Shown here: one piece after another, positions 40,132 to 49,611 of the stretch
How the letters are laid out: each line of letters opens with the position of its first letter
How positions within the stretch are numbered: the stretch's first letter is position 1
Assembly (NCBI GenBank): GCA_036365145.1
Contig: JAEOAD010000026.1
Location: 620,001 to 684,000, forward strand
Origin: Orientallactaga sibirica
Taxonomy: Eukaryota > Chordata > Mammalia > Rodentia > Dipodidae
Direction: 5' to 3'
DNA: 64,000 bases
Position numbers and translations under genes: made by a program
Notes under the pieces: generated by a model
Databases searched by the model: none
What the model was told of the DNA's origin: nothing
What the model saw: only the letters and a program-made list of their open reading frames with translations

Positions 40132-42889
40132 TAACAGTACTGAGGACATGTGTTCTAGGTAAAGTAACAGCGCTGAGGACGTGTGTTCTAGGTAAAGTAA
40201 CAGCGCTGGGGACGTGTGTTCTAGGTAAAGTAACAGCGCTGAGGACGTGTGTGCTAGGTAAAGTAACAGCGCTGAGGACGTGTGTTCTCGGTAAAGTAAC
40301 AGCTGAGGACGTGTGTGCTGAGGATGTATGTGTTCTCGGTAAAGTAACTAGTGTAAAGGTAAAGTAACAGTAACAGCGCTGGGGACGTGTGTGCTAGGTA
40401 AAGTAACAGCGCTGGGGGCGTGTGTGCTGGGTAAAGTGTGTGCTGGGTAAAGTAACAGCGCTGAGGACGTGTGTTCTAGGTAAAGTAACAGCGCTGAGGA
40501 TGTATGTTCTAGGTAAAGTAACAGCGCTGGGGACGTGTGTTCTAGGTAAAGTAACAGCGCTGGGGACGTGTGTGCTAGGTAAAGTAACAGCGCTGGGGAC
40601 GTGTGTTCTAGGTAAAGTAACAGCGCTGGGGACGTGTGTTCTAGGTAAAGTAACAGCGCTGGGGACGTGTGTGCTAGGTAAAGTAACAGCGCTGGGGATG
40701 TGTTCTAGGTAAAGTAACAGCGCTGGGGACGTGTGTTCTAGGTAAAGTAACAGCGCTGGGGACGTGTGTTCTAGGTAAAGTAACAGCGCTGGGGACGTGT
40801 GTGCTAGGTTCGCTAGCGCTGGGGACGTGTGTGCTGGGTAAAGTAACAGCGCTGGGGACGTGTGTTCTAGGTAAAGTAACAGCGCTGAGGACATGTGTGC
40901 TAGGTAAAGTAACAGCGCTGGGGACGTGTGTGCTAGGTAAAGTAACAGCGCTGGGGACGTGTGTGCTGGGTAAAGTAACAGCGCTGTTCTAGGTAAAGTA
41001 ACAGACGTGTGTTCTAGGTAAAGTAACAGGACATGTGTGCTAGGTAAAGTAACAGCGCTGAGGACGTGTGTTCTAGGTAAAGTAACAGCGCTGGGGACGT
41101 GTGTTCTAGGTAAAGTAACAGCGCTGGGGACGTGTGTTCTAGGTAAAGTAACAGCGCTGGGGACGTGTGTGCTAGGGTAACAGCGCTGGGGACGTGTGTG
41201 CTAGGTAAAGTAACAGCGCTGGGGACGTGTGTTCTAGGTAAAGTAACAGCGCTGGGGACGTGTGTGCTGGGGTAACAGCGCTGGGGACGTGTGTTCTAGG
41301 TAAAGTAACAGCGCTGGGGACGTTCTAGGTGTTCTGGGGGACGTGTGTGCTAGGTAAAGTAACAGCGTGTGTGCTGGGGTAACACGTGTGTTCTAGGTAA
41401 AGTAACAGCGCTGGGGACGTGTGTGCTGGGTAAAGTAACAGCGCTGGGGACGTGTGTTCTAGGTAAAGTAACAGCGCTGGGACGTGTGTTCTAGGTAAAG
41501 TAACAGCGCTGGGGACGTGTGTTCTAGGTAAAGTAACAGCGCTGGGGACGTGTGTTCTAGGTAAAGTAACAGCGCTGGGGACGTGTGTTCTAGGTAAAGT
41601 AACAGCGCTGGGGACGTGTGTTCTAGGTAAAGTAACAGCGCTGGGGACGTGTGGGGCGTGTAACAGCGCGCTGGGGACGTGTGTTCTAGGTAAAGTAACA
41701 GCGCTGGGGGCGTGTGTTCTAGGTAAAGTAACAGCGCTGGGGACGTGTGTTCTAGGTAAAGTAACAGCGCTGGGGACGTGTGTTCTAGGTAAAGTAACAG
41801 CGCTGGGGACGTGTGTTCTAGGTAAAGTAACAGCGCTGGGGACGTGTGTTCTAGGTAAAGTAACAGCGCTGGGGACGTGTGTGCTAGGTAAAGTAACAGC
41901 GCTGGGGACGTGTGTTCTAGGTTCGCTGGGGACGTGTGTTCTAGGTAAAGTAACAGCGCACGTGTGTTCTGGGGTAACAGCGCTGGGGACGTGTGTGCTA
42001 GGTAAAGTAACAGCGCTGGGGACGTGTGTGCTAGGTAAAGTAACAGCGCTGGGGACGTGTGTTCTAGGTAAAGTAACAGCGCTGGGGACGTGTGTGCTAG
42101 GTAAAGTAACAGCGCTGGGGACGGTTCTAGGTAAAGTAACAGCGCTGGGGACGTGTGTTCTAGGGTAACAGCGCTGGGGACGTGTGTGTTCTAGGTAGTA
42201 ACAGTAACAGACGTGTGTGCTAGGTAAAGTAACAGCGCTGGGGACGTGTGTTCTAGGTAAAGTAACAGCGCTGGGGACGTGTGTTCTAGGTAAAGTAACA
42301 GCGCTGGGGACGTGTGTGCTAGGTAAAGTAACAGCGCTGGGGACGTGTGTTCTAGGTAAAGTAACAGCGCTGGGGACGTGTGTTCTAGGTAAAGTAACAG
42401 CGCTGGGGACGTGTGTGCTAGGTAAAGTAACAGCGCTGGGGACGTGTGTGCTAGGTAAAGTAACAGCGCTGGGGACGTGTGTGCTAGGTAAAGTAACAGC
42501 GCTGGGGACGTGTGTTCTAGGTAAAGTAACAGCGCTGGGGACGTGTGTTCTAGGTAAAGTAACAGCGCTGAGGACGTGTGTTCTAGGTAAAGTAACAGTG
42601 CTGAGGACGTGTGTGCTAGGTAAAGTAACAGCACTGAGGACATATGTTCTAGGTAAAGTAACAGTGCTGAGGACGTGTGTTCTAGGTAAAGTAACAGTGC
42701 TGAGGACGTGTGTGCTAGGTAAAGTAACAGCGCTGAGGACGTGTGTGCTGGGTAAAGTAACAGCGCTGGGGACGTGTGTGCTAGGTAAAGTAACAGCGCT
42801 GGGGACGTGTGTTCTAGGTAAAGTAACAGCGCTGAGGACGTGTGTGCTAGGTAAAGTAACAGTGCTGGGGACTTGTGTTCTAGGTAAAG
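40132..42889. repeat. 33-bp GC-rich minisatellite, about 80 units
   Basis: The unit reads TAGGTAAAGTAACAGCGCTG then GGGACGTGTGTTC (33 bp). Variable sites: GAGGAC/GGGGAC, GTTCTAGG/GTGCTAGG, and CTAGG/CTGGG. Each unit holds two CpGs (AGCGCT and ACGTG) and the palindrome CAGCGCTG. Shortened units (CTAGGGTAACAG, about 29 bp) and fused units cluster in the middle (about 40,980-42,215). GAG-type units are commonest near both ends. Because 33 is divisible by 3, long open frames with an 11-residue period appear on both strands (minus strand 41,325-43,004); I regard these as by-products. Confidence 0.97.
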
Positions 42890-42939
42890 ATTTACTTGGT
42901 GAAACCATATCACAGTCACTTCCTTCCTGATCACCACTC

Positions 42940-42942
<3 letters not shown>

Positions 42943-42989
<47 letters not shown>
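42943..42989. repeat. (GT)n microsatellite
   Basis: About 23 GT units, 53 bp after the minisatellite, preceded by CCACTCCAC. Confidence 0.95.
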
Positions 42990-42990
<1 letters not shown>

Positions 42991-43017
42991 TAAAGTTGAG
43001 TCAAACATTATACCTTA

Positions 43018-43160
43018 AGCCAGGCATGGGGGCGCATGCCTTTAATCCCAGCAGTTGGGAGGCAGAGGGAAGAGGGTCATCATGAGTTCAAGGCCACCCT
43101 GAGACTACATAGTGAATTCCAGGTCAGCTTGAGCTAGAGTGAGACCCTACCTCGAAAAAA
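43018..43160 (+). repeat. B1 SINE
   Basis: GCCAGGCATGGGGGCGCATGCC head. Flanks ATTATACCTTAA and ATTACATCTTAA look like the target duplication. Confidence 0.93.
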
Positions 43161-43588
43161 AAATTACATCTTAAAGGTACTTTCAGGTTGGGAATTCACT
43201 GCTATTACTAGAATAAAAGGAAGCACTTGATTATTATTGTATTCTGAACTTTGTCAGCACTTATTATGTGAAAGTTGTGTTTCTTTATCATCACGTGTAT
43301 TTTTTATTTTGACCCCTCTCCCCTGCAAAGCCTAAAATATTTGCTCTCTGGCTCTTCAGAGAAAATGCCTGCTGACCCTGACCCAGCTCATCACGTTGGC
43401 TTCCAAATCATTTTGCCTCTTCAGATCATTGAGTTTCTGTGTACGTGTGTGCATGCATGCGTGTGTGCGTGTGTGCATGTGTGCGTTCCTAAGAGTGTGA
43501 GTGCACGTGTGTGTAGGTGCACATTACATGTGTGCTCACGCAGGCATGTTGGGGGTCCTCCTCAATTTCTCTTCACCTTATTTTTTTT

Positions 43589-43783
43589 ATATTTTATTTA
43601 GTTGTTTTAGACAGGGAAAGAGAAAGAGAGAATGGGCATGCCAGAGCCTCCAGCCACTGCAAACGAACTGCAGATGCATGCGCCCCTTTGTGCATCTGGC
43701 TTACGTGGGTCCTGGAGAATCGAACCTAGGTCCTTAGGCTTCACAGGCAAGTGCCTTAACGGCTAAGCCATCTCTCCAGCCCT
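43589..43783 (-). repeat. B2-like SINE type A (ladder 2, copy 1)
   Basis: Reverse copy between CTCTTCACCTTATTTTTT (43,569) and CTCTTCACCTTATTTTTT (43,782). Confidence 0.94.
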
Positions 43784-43799
43784 CTTCACCTTATTTTTT

Positions 43800-43998
43800 T
43801 AATTTAATTAATTTATTTGGGAGAGAGAAAGGCAGATACAGAGAGAATGGGTGTGTCAGGGCCTCTAGCCACTGGAAACAAACTCCAGACACATGCGCCA
43901 CCTTGTACAGCTGGCTTTATGTGGGTTCAGGGGAATCGAACCTGGGTACTTTGGCTTTGTAGGCAAGGGCCTTCACCACTAAGCTGTCTCTTCAGCCC
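43800..43998 (-). repeat. B2-like SINE type A (ladder 2, copy 2)
   Basis: Reverse copy whose right flank CCTCCACCTTATTTTTTTAAG repeats the same target word a third time. Confidence 0.93.
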
Positions 43999-44286
43999 CT
44001 CCACCTTATTTTTTTAAGACAGGGTCTCTCACTAGTTATGGGACTAGTCCCATAGACCCACCTCTCTTCACGTTGCCAGTACTGGACTTCCAAGGGCATG
44101 CCACCATGCCCGGCATTTTTACACATGTGCTGGGGATCGAACTCCTGTCCTTGTGTTTGTCCAGCAAACATTTTGCCCAGTGAGTGTCAGTGAGTTTCCT
44201 AAGTGTCTCTTCCTGCTTGTAGGGTCTTCTTGTTGTGAAATCATTATGTGAGATGGATTTGACCTCCCTCATGATTACATCTAAAT

Positions 44287-44469
44287 TTCTTTTTATTTAT
44301 TTGCCAGCAGTGAGGAAAAGGCTAGGCGCACCAGGGTCTTACCGCTGCAAACCAACTCCAGATGCATGTGCCACTTTGTGCATCTGGCTATACATGGGTA
44401 CTGGGGAATTGAACCCGGGTTGTTAGGCTTTGTAGGCAAGTGCCTTAACTGCTGAGTCATCTTTCCAGC
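44287..44469 (-). repeat. B2-like SINE type A
   Basis: Reverse copy with a shortened GA region; head GAGTCATCTTTCCAGCC. Confidence 0.9.
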
Positions 44470-44484
44470 CATTTATACTCTTTT

Positions 44485-44689
44485 TTTGTTGTTGTTGTTG
44501 TTTAAATATCTTGCTTGCTTATTTATTTTCAAGGAGAGAGAGTGTGTGTATGGGTGCACCAGGGCCTCCAGCCACTGCAAACGAACTCCATGCGCTACCT
44601 TGCGCATCTGGCTTTACATGGGTTCTGGGGAATTAAACTCAGGACATTAGGCTTTGCAGGCAAGTGCCTTAACCACTGAGCCATCTCTC
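44485..44689 (-). repeat. B2-like SINE type A
   Basis: Reverse copy with 13-bp perfect duplication TTTATACTCTTTT (44,472-44,484 and 44,690-44,702). The head lacks CCAGCCC. Confidence 0.93.
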
Positions 44690-44702
44690 TTTATACTCTT
44701 TT

Positions 44703-45482
44703 AAAGAAAGTATACCTCGTCCTTTTTTGTTGCTTTGTAACAGTACTTGTAAGTTTGAATAAATAAATTAGCTATTCAAGACAAGGTGCCCTGGGTGTGA
44801 GAGGGGACAGAGGATGATATCATGACAGAGGAAATGCACAAATACCAACGATGTCACCCCCCCCCCAGCCCAGCCCGACAGTAAATAAATGAGGCAGATG
44901 ACAGGCAATGATACGTAGCGGGCGTCCAGGGTCTTTCACAGAGACTTCTTTATCCATTTGTCTCTGGGCTCATAGTCACTGGTTTTGGAGAGCTAAGGCC
45001 CTGGGCATGCTTGCGAGGAGTGGCTGGTAGGCAGCCTGTCTCCTGCTCGGCTTTTCCCATGCATAGTGATAGCCCATTTTGCCAAGGAGCGAAGGTGCCA
45101 AATGCCAGGGAGGAGATTCCAATGACCACACATGGAAGCCACATGACCTTCTGTCAGGGGTTTTCATGCAATTAGAACAGTCTTGCTCCTCCAAACAGGG
45201 CTGGCTCTTGCCCACTGTCCCGTGTCTATAAGGCCAACCCATGTGTGTCTGCTCAGCCCACATGTTAATTTGAGAACAAGGACACCTTTTCCAAACAGGC
45301 ATGAGAGGAGAGAGCTAAACTCGTTGTCACACACGCTCATGCGCTTGCGTAGTGGGGCTATTGGCTTCTGGTTGCTAAGCTCTAGAAGCAGCAAGAAGGT
45401 TGCCTTCTACTGGCATCTCTGAATAGTTCTCACTTGCTGGAGGGGAGGAGACAGCCTTGCCATCAAAAAGAGCGAGGACACT
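44703..45482. other. unique non-coding sequence
   Basis: A C run at about 44,858-44,867. Open frames on both strands, none with a recognisable domain or splice context. Confidence 0.4.
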
Positions 45483-45775
45483 CGCGTGCACTTTGGGTGG
45501 GACTATAAATCAGTGGGAATGAAGAGTGATGTCACTGCTGTGGAAAACAGTGTGGCAGTTCCCGCAAACATTAATACAGAGTATGATCTAGGAGCTCCAC
45601 GTCTGGAGGCATGCCCACAGGCTTTGGAAGAAGAGTCTGGATGCGCGCTCACTGTATTCGTAAGAGTGTTATTCACAATGATCAAAGGGGGCAGACAGTC
45701 CAAGTATCTACTGAGGGAGACACAAGATGTAATATTTACATACCTCCGCCAGGGTGGTAACACTGACAGCATGTG
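45483..45775 (+). repeat. old L1 LINE fragment, sense
   Basis: Order of phrases fits the 3' region of old L1: GACTATAAATCAGTGGGAATG, CTGTGGAAAACAGTGTGGCAG, GAGTATGATCTAGGAGC, GTGTTATTCACAATGATC, CAGTCCAAGTATCTACTG. A 96-codon open frame survives by chance; it is not a host gene. Confidence 0.75.
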
Positions 45776-45931
45776 AAAGGTTAACAACTAGGGTTCTTCC
45801 TATGAGTTTCTGCCTAGTGGCCAATTGTTTTGAGACGCTCCATCCACGCTTTGAGATGAGCGGGTACTTCCTGGGACTCCACCGGAGAAAAGTAGCACCG
45901 GAAGAAGATGGGACCCTCAAGAACTAGGGAC

Positions 45932-46166
45932 CAGGGCTGGAGAGATGGCTTAGGGGTTAAGGTGCCTGCCTGCTAAGCCTAAGAACGCTCGTTCCAATCT
46001 CCAGCGGTTCCAATCTCCAGGTCCCACGTTTAGCCAGATGCAAAGTGACGCAAGGGCGCAATGCTGCACTTGACCACAAGGGGGCGCACACATCTGGATT
46101 TAGTTCTCAGCAGCTGAGACACTGCTGGCACACCCATCTCTGTCTTTCTGTCCCTCTCTCTCTCTG

Positions 46167-46215
<49 letters not shown>

Positions 46216-46297
46216 CTCTCTCCAAATAAAATAAAATAATTTAAATAATAATAATAATAATAAATAAATAAATAAATAAATAAAATAAAAAAATAAA
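45932..46297 (+). repeat. B2-like SINE type B' with long tail
   Basis: 13-bp perfect duplication AAGAACTAGGGAC (45,919-45,931 and 46,298-46,310). 16-bp B-box duplication (45,990-46,021). CTCF-like GACCACAAGGGGGCGC at 46,072-46,087. Tail of AAT and AAAT repeats. Confidence 0.96.
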
Positions 46298-46324
46298 AAG
46301 AACTAGGGACTGTGTCCAGAGATG

Positions 46325-46860
46325 TGTTTTTCCATTTATTGAAAGAATGTCTACTGGAAGTCTGCCATGTGCCGGGTTTATTTCTCTTCTGGTTCCTGGG
46401 ATGCAGCAGTAACTGTAAGGTCCTAGCCTTGGTGAAGTCACAGGGTGTTGTGGAGCAGGGTCAGGGGCCATACAAAGACGCAGAAATGCAAATGTGTTGG
46501 GGAGATAAGTGTCGCTGAGAAATGAGGTGCAAGGTGAGGACAAGGCATGGAGGCTTGGAGAGCTTTGACAAGAGCCAGAGGCCTGCAGGAAGTCAAATCT
46601 GAGGCTGGCTCTCTGAGGGGGAACGTTCCAGGAATAGCAAAGAGGCCGTGGTGGCTATAACACAGGGGAAGCAAGGCAGAGACGGGTAAAGAGTGAGAGC
46701 CAAGGAGTCTGGGAGGCTCCAGCCTTCCTCACAAAGCCTTGTATAGGCCACTGAGAGAAGAGCTGAGTCTCCAGTGTGTGACATGGAATGGTGGGCGAAT
46801 GCAGAGCAAAATGATGCTACCTGATTTACCTTATAAAAAGGTCATTCTGGCCGTTGCCTG
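46325..46860 (+). repeat. L2 LINE 3' region
   Basis: CCATTTATTGAAAGAATGTC...GCCATGTGCCGGG, CCTGGGATGCAGCAGTAACTG, GAGGGGGAACGTTCCAGGAATAGC and AAAAAGGTCATTCTGGCCGTTGCC fit the L2 consensus order as I remember it. Confidence 0.65.
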
Positions 46861-46874
46861 GGAAACAAAGACGA

Positions 46875-47095
46875 GGGCTGGGCATGTAGCTCAGTTGGTA
46901 GAGTGCTTGTCTGGCATGCAGGAGACCCTGGGTTCCATCTGAAGCACTGCATAAGCTGGGCATGGTAGCACATGCCTAAATCCCAGCCCTTGGGAGGTGG
47001 AGGGTCAGAAGTTCAAGGTCATACTCGGCTACATAGTGAGATCCAGGCCAGCCTGGGCTATATGAGACCCTGTCTCAATAAAGAAAAAGGGAGGG
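46875..47095 (+). repeat. B4-like SINE (ID head + B1 body)
   Basis: ID part: GGGCTGGGCATGTAGCTCAG, GCATGCAGGAGACCCTGGG (46,875-46,953). B1 part: GCTGGGCATGGTAGCACATGCC to GAGACCCTGTCTCAATAAAG. Confidence 0.85.
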
Positions 47096-47147
47096 GGAAA
47101 GGGAAGAGAAAAGAAAAGAAAAGAAGAAAAAGAAAAAAGAAAGGAAA

Positions 47148-47299
47148 AAGGCTAAGTATCCTGGCACATGCTTATAATCCCAGCACTCGGGAAGCCTGAG
47201 GTCGGAAGATTACCATGAGTTTGAGACCAGCCTAGAGCTATAGAGTGAGTTCCAAGTCAGCCTTGACTAGACTGAGATCCTGCCTAAAAATAATAATAA
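47148..47299 (+). repeat. old B1 SINE
   Basis: CTAAGTATCCTGGCACATGC, AATCCCAGCACTCGGGAAGC, with an (AAT)n tail. Confidence 0.82.
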
Positions 47300-47300
47300 G

Positions 47301-47453
47301 AGCCGGGCGTGGTGGCGCACGCCTTTCATCCCAGCACTCTGGAGGCAGAGGTAGGGGGATCACCATGAGTTCGAGGCCACCCTGAGACTACAGAGTGAAT
47401 TCCAGGTTTGCGTGGGCTATAGCAAGACCCTACAAAGATAAATAAATAATAAA
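47301..47453 (+). repeat. B1 SINE
   Basis: GCCGGGCGTGGTGGCGCACG head, near consensus in its first half. The tail continues into the next feature. Confidence 0.93.
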
Positions 47454-47505
<52 letters not shown>

Positions 47506-47617
47506 AAAGGAAAGGAAAGGAAAGGAAAGGAAAGGAAAGGAAAGGAAAGGAAAGGAAAGGAAAGGAAAGGAAAGGAAAGGAAAGGAAAGGAAAGGAAAGG
47601 AAAGGAAAGGAAAGGAA
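47454..47617 (+). repeat. (AAAG)n(AAAGG)n compound microsatellite
   Basis: About 13 AAAG units then about 22 AAAGG units without interruption. A single change of unit length in a B1 tail. All-purine for over 160 bp. Confidence 0.95.
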
Positions 47618-48189
47618 GAGGGATGAGGAACGAAAGCCACGGGGTCCAGATAACAGCTGATGAAAACCCTGTCTACCACGGAGCCGCAAGCCCCTCCCGA
47701 GACTGTCCACTGTATCCTCAAAGCAACACTGAATTAAAAACACGTTAACATCCCAGGAACTCTCCCAAACACTGACCTAGCTGGGCCAAGATTTTTCCCC
47801 TACTGGACACTTGAGTTGAATAATGCGTCTAGTACCGACCAGAGGGCCACGCGTATTGAGTGGGGAAGAGGTGTGAATGTCTGCGAACTAGAAGCCAGGC
47901 ACACAGCCTGGAACTGTTGAACTTGAATCCTCCGTGAATACGGCGCCCTGGGCTGAGAGGTTGGCCACTTAGGACATGGGGGTGACCCTTATTCTGAAAT
48001 TAGCTTGGTGGTGTGCGGGGCGGGGCGGGGGTGAGGGGAGCAGGTGTCCACATTTATTTATCTTGCTCAAGTGGCCTCTTGAAGCTCTCCAGGGAGGGCT
48101 CAATGAGAGAGGCCGAAATGGAGTCTGCCCTCCATCCTGCCCCTGCCGGCAGACAGCTGTCGAGGCCTCTCCCTGCAAGCCCTTGTGAA
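47618..48189. other. unique sequence, SINE-free
   Basis: G/C-rich patch GGGGCGGGGCGGGGG near 48,019. No exon recognised. Confidence 0.45.
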
Positions 48190-48480
48190 AACCTAGCTGG
48201 GATTCAATCAACGATACTTAACACGGGATTGCTTGCAGAAGCCAAATTCGTTAGCGATTTGCTTAAGCCAAAGCACTTGGATTTGTTACCATCGCTGTGA
48301 AATTCTCACCTCCGGCAAACAGCCTTAGCACGAATGACCCATTTTGAACGTGACAGCTTATTACACTTCAGTGGCGTGAATAATTTATTAGGTGCCTGGG
48401 CGCTGTCATCCCACGGATATTTCAGCACCTTGGCCTGCCTGGCTAATTATGGAGGGCGACAGAGCTCCGTCCAGTTGTCA
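48190..48480. promoter_or_regulatory. candidate conserved enhancer
   Basis: Evenly composed, repeat-free, with clustered transcription-factor-like words: GTGAATAATTTATTAGG, GGCTAATTATGG (homeodomain), GATTTGCTTAAGCC, CGTGACAGC, GGCGCTGTCATCCC. The texture resembles deeply conserved non-coding elements. No exon. Confidence 0.4.
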
Positions 48481-48951
48481 CAGCTCCCATCCAAGGCGCA
48501 GGGAAGGGAGATTGTATGTAAGCAGGGAAGGGAAGAGGGGAAAGAGGGCCAGAGCCTTGCCCTGTTGCTACCACAGAAAGCTTTGGGGGGCCACGCAGGG
48601 CCGCTGGGGGGGTCGGTGAGAGATGCAGGGCGGAGTAGATTTCCACCCTCACCTCTACAAAGAGAAACTGCAGAGCCCTGGGGGATGGATCTTGTAAGCA
48701 GCATCCAGATTGTGTATAGAGCGTATGTTAGTCGGGGGAGGTGCGGGCTGTGAACACGGTTTAGGAAGGAAAGAGGCGCTATGAGTCCCTGGAGGTGTTG
48801 AAGAACCCAGGCGTCCAAGAGCAATCAGAGCCAAGAGCCAGAGGCCCGCTGAGTGGACAGAATGGAGGCACAGCCTCCTTGGTCTTACCCTAGTGGACAT
48901 GCCCCCCTTCCCCGCCCCAGGCCCCACCATGTGTTAAGCTGTCTTGAGACT
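48481..48951. other. unique sequence, SINE-free
   Basis: Nothing recognised. G runs near 48,585-48,612. Confidence 0.4.
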
Positions 48952-48964
48952 CTTCTATCTCTCT

Positions 48965-49198
48965 TTTTTTTTCTTTTCTTTTTTTAATTTTTATTTATTT
49001 ATTTGCAACCATAGAGAGAGAGAGAAGAGAGGTAGACAGAGAGAGAGAATGGGCACGCCAGGGCCTCTAGCCACTGCAAACGAACTCCAGATGCATGTGC
49101 CCCTTGTGCATCTGGCTTACATGGGTCCTGGACAATCGAACCGGGATCCTTTGGCTTCGCAGGCAAACGCCTTAACCGCTAAGCCATTTCTCCAGCCC
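48965..49198 (-). repeat. B2-like SINE type A
   Basis: Reverse, near consensus, with 13-bp perfect flanks CTTCTATCTCTCT (48,952-48,964 and 49,205-49,217). Confidence 0.95.
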
Positions 49199-49217
49199 AA
49201 GAGCCTTCTATCTCTCT

Positions 49218-49595
49218 AGCTGTGCCTGACTGGCAGTGACAGTTCAAGTCACTCACGGGAGACCTCAGTTCCAGGTGTACATTACACTCCCCGGTAACCC
49301 ATGTGAAGATCACCACGGGGATTAGCCCGCAGTGACAGAGTTCAGGGCAGGGGCTGCGGCTGGGACGAGGGTTCCTCTGGAAACCACTCCTGAGGGTCAT
49401 GGTCTCAAGCTTCCAGACTAGAAAGATCTGTGCAAAGTAGGGGGGAGGGGGAGACCCAACAGAAAGAAATTATAGACAGGATTACATGGAGCGAACGTTA
49501 TCACTGATCTACAGTAGAAAGAGGAAATAAGTCAATTTAAAATCAAGATGCTACCTGAAAGAGAAATATTTTTAAGTGATTTGAGAAAAGATTTA
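49218..49595. other. unique non-coding sequence
   Basis: Nothing recognised. Confidence 0.4.
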
Positions 49596-49611
49596 GAGAT
49601 ATTTTCTTTTT

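Larger units (their letters stand above)
43437..44180 (-). repeat. B4-like SINE split by two SINEs
   Basis: The (GT)-rich 3' end is at 43,437-43,570 and the B1/ID parts at 44,010-44,180 (GGGTCTCTCACTAGTTATGG, CACCATGCCCGGC, GCTGGGGATCGAACTCCTG). Two reversed B2-like SINEs lie between. Confidence 0.65.

Noticed and set aside
40132..42889. CRISPR array
   Set aside because: The units are contiguous with no unique spacers, the unit is itself 33 bp of near-identical sequence, and the context is mammalian.
40132..42889. splice donors in every minisatellite unit (TAGGTAAAGT)
   Set aside because: AG|GTAAAG lacks the usual G at +5, so it is a weak donor. Dozens of copies in an array with no exon context argue against use.
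41325..43004. 559-codon open frame on the minus strand as a repeat-protein gene
   Set aside because: It is produced by the 33-bp minisatellite (11-residue period), passes into the (CA)n tract at its start, changes frame-phase with short units, and has no codon or splice evidence.
45483..45775. 96-codon plus-strand open frame as a small host gene
   Set aside because: The nucleotide sequence follows the order of an old L1 3' region, so the frame is transposon-derived chance.
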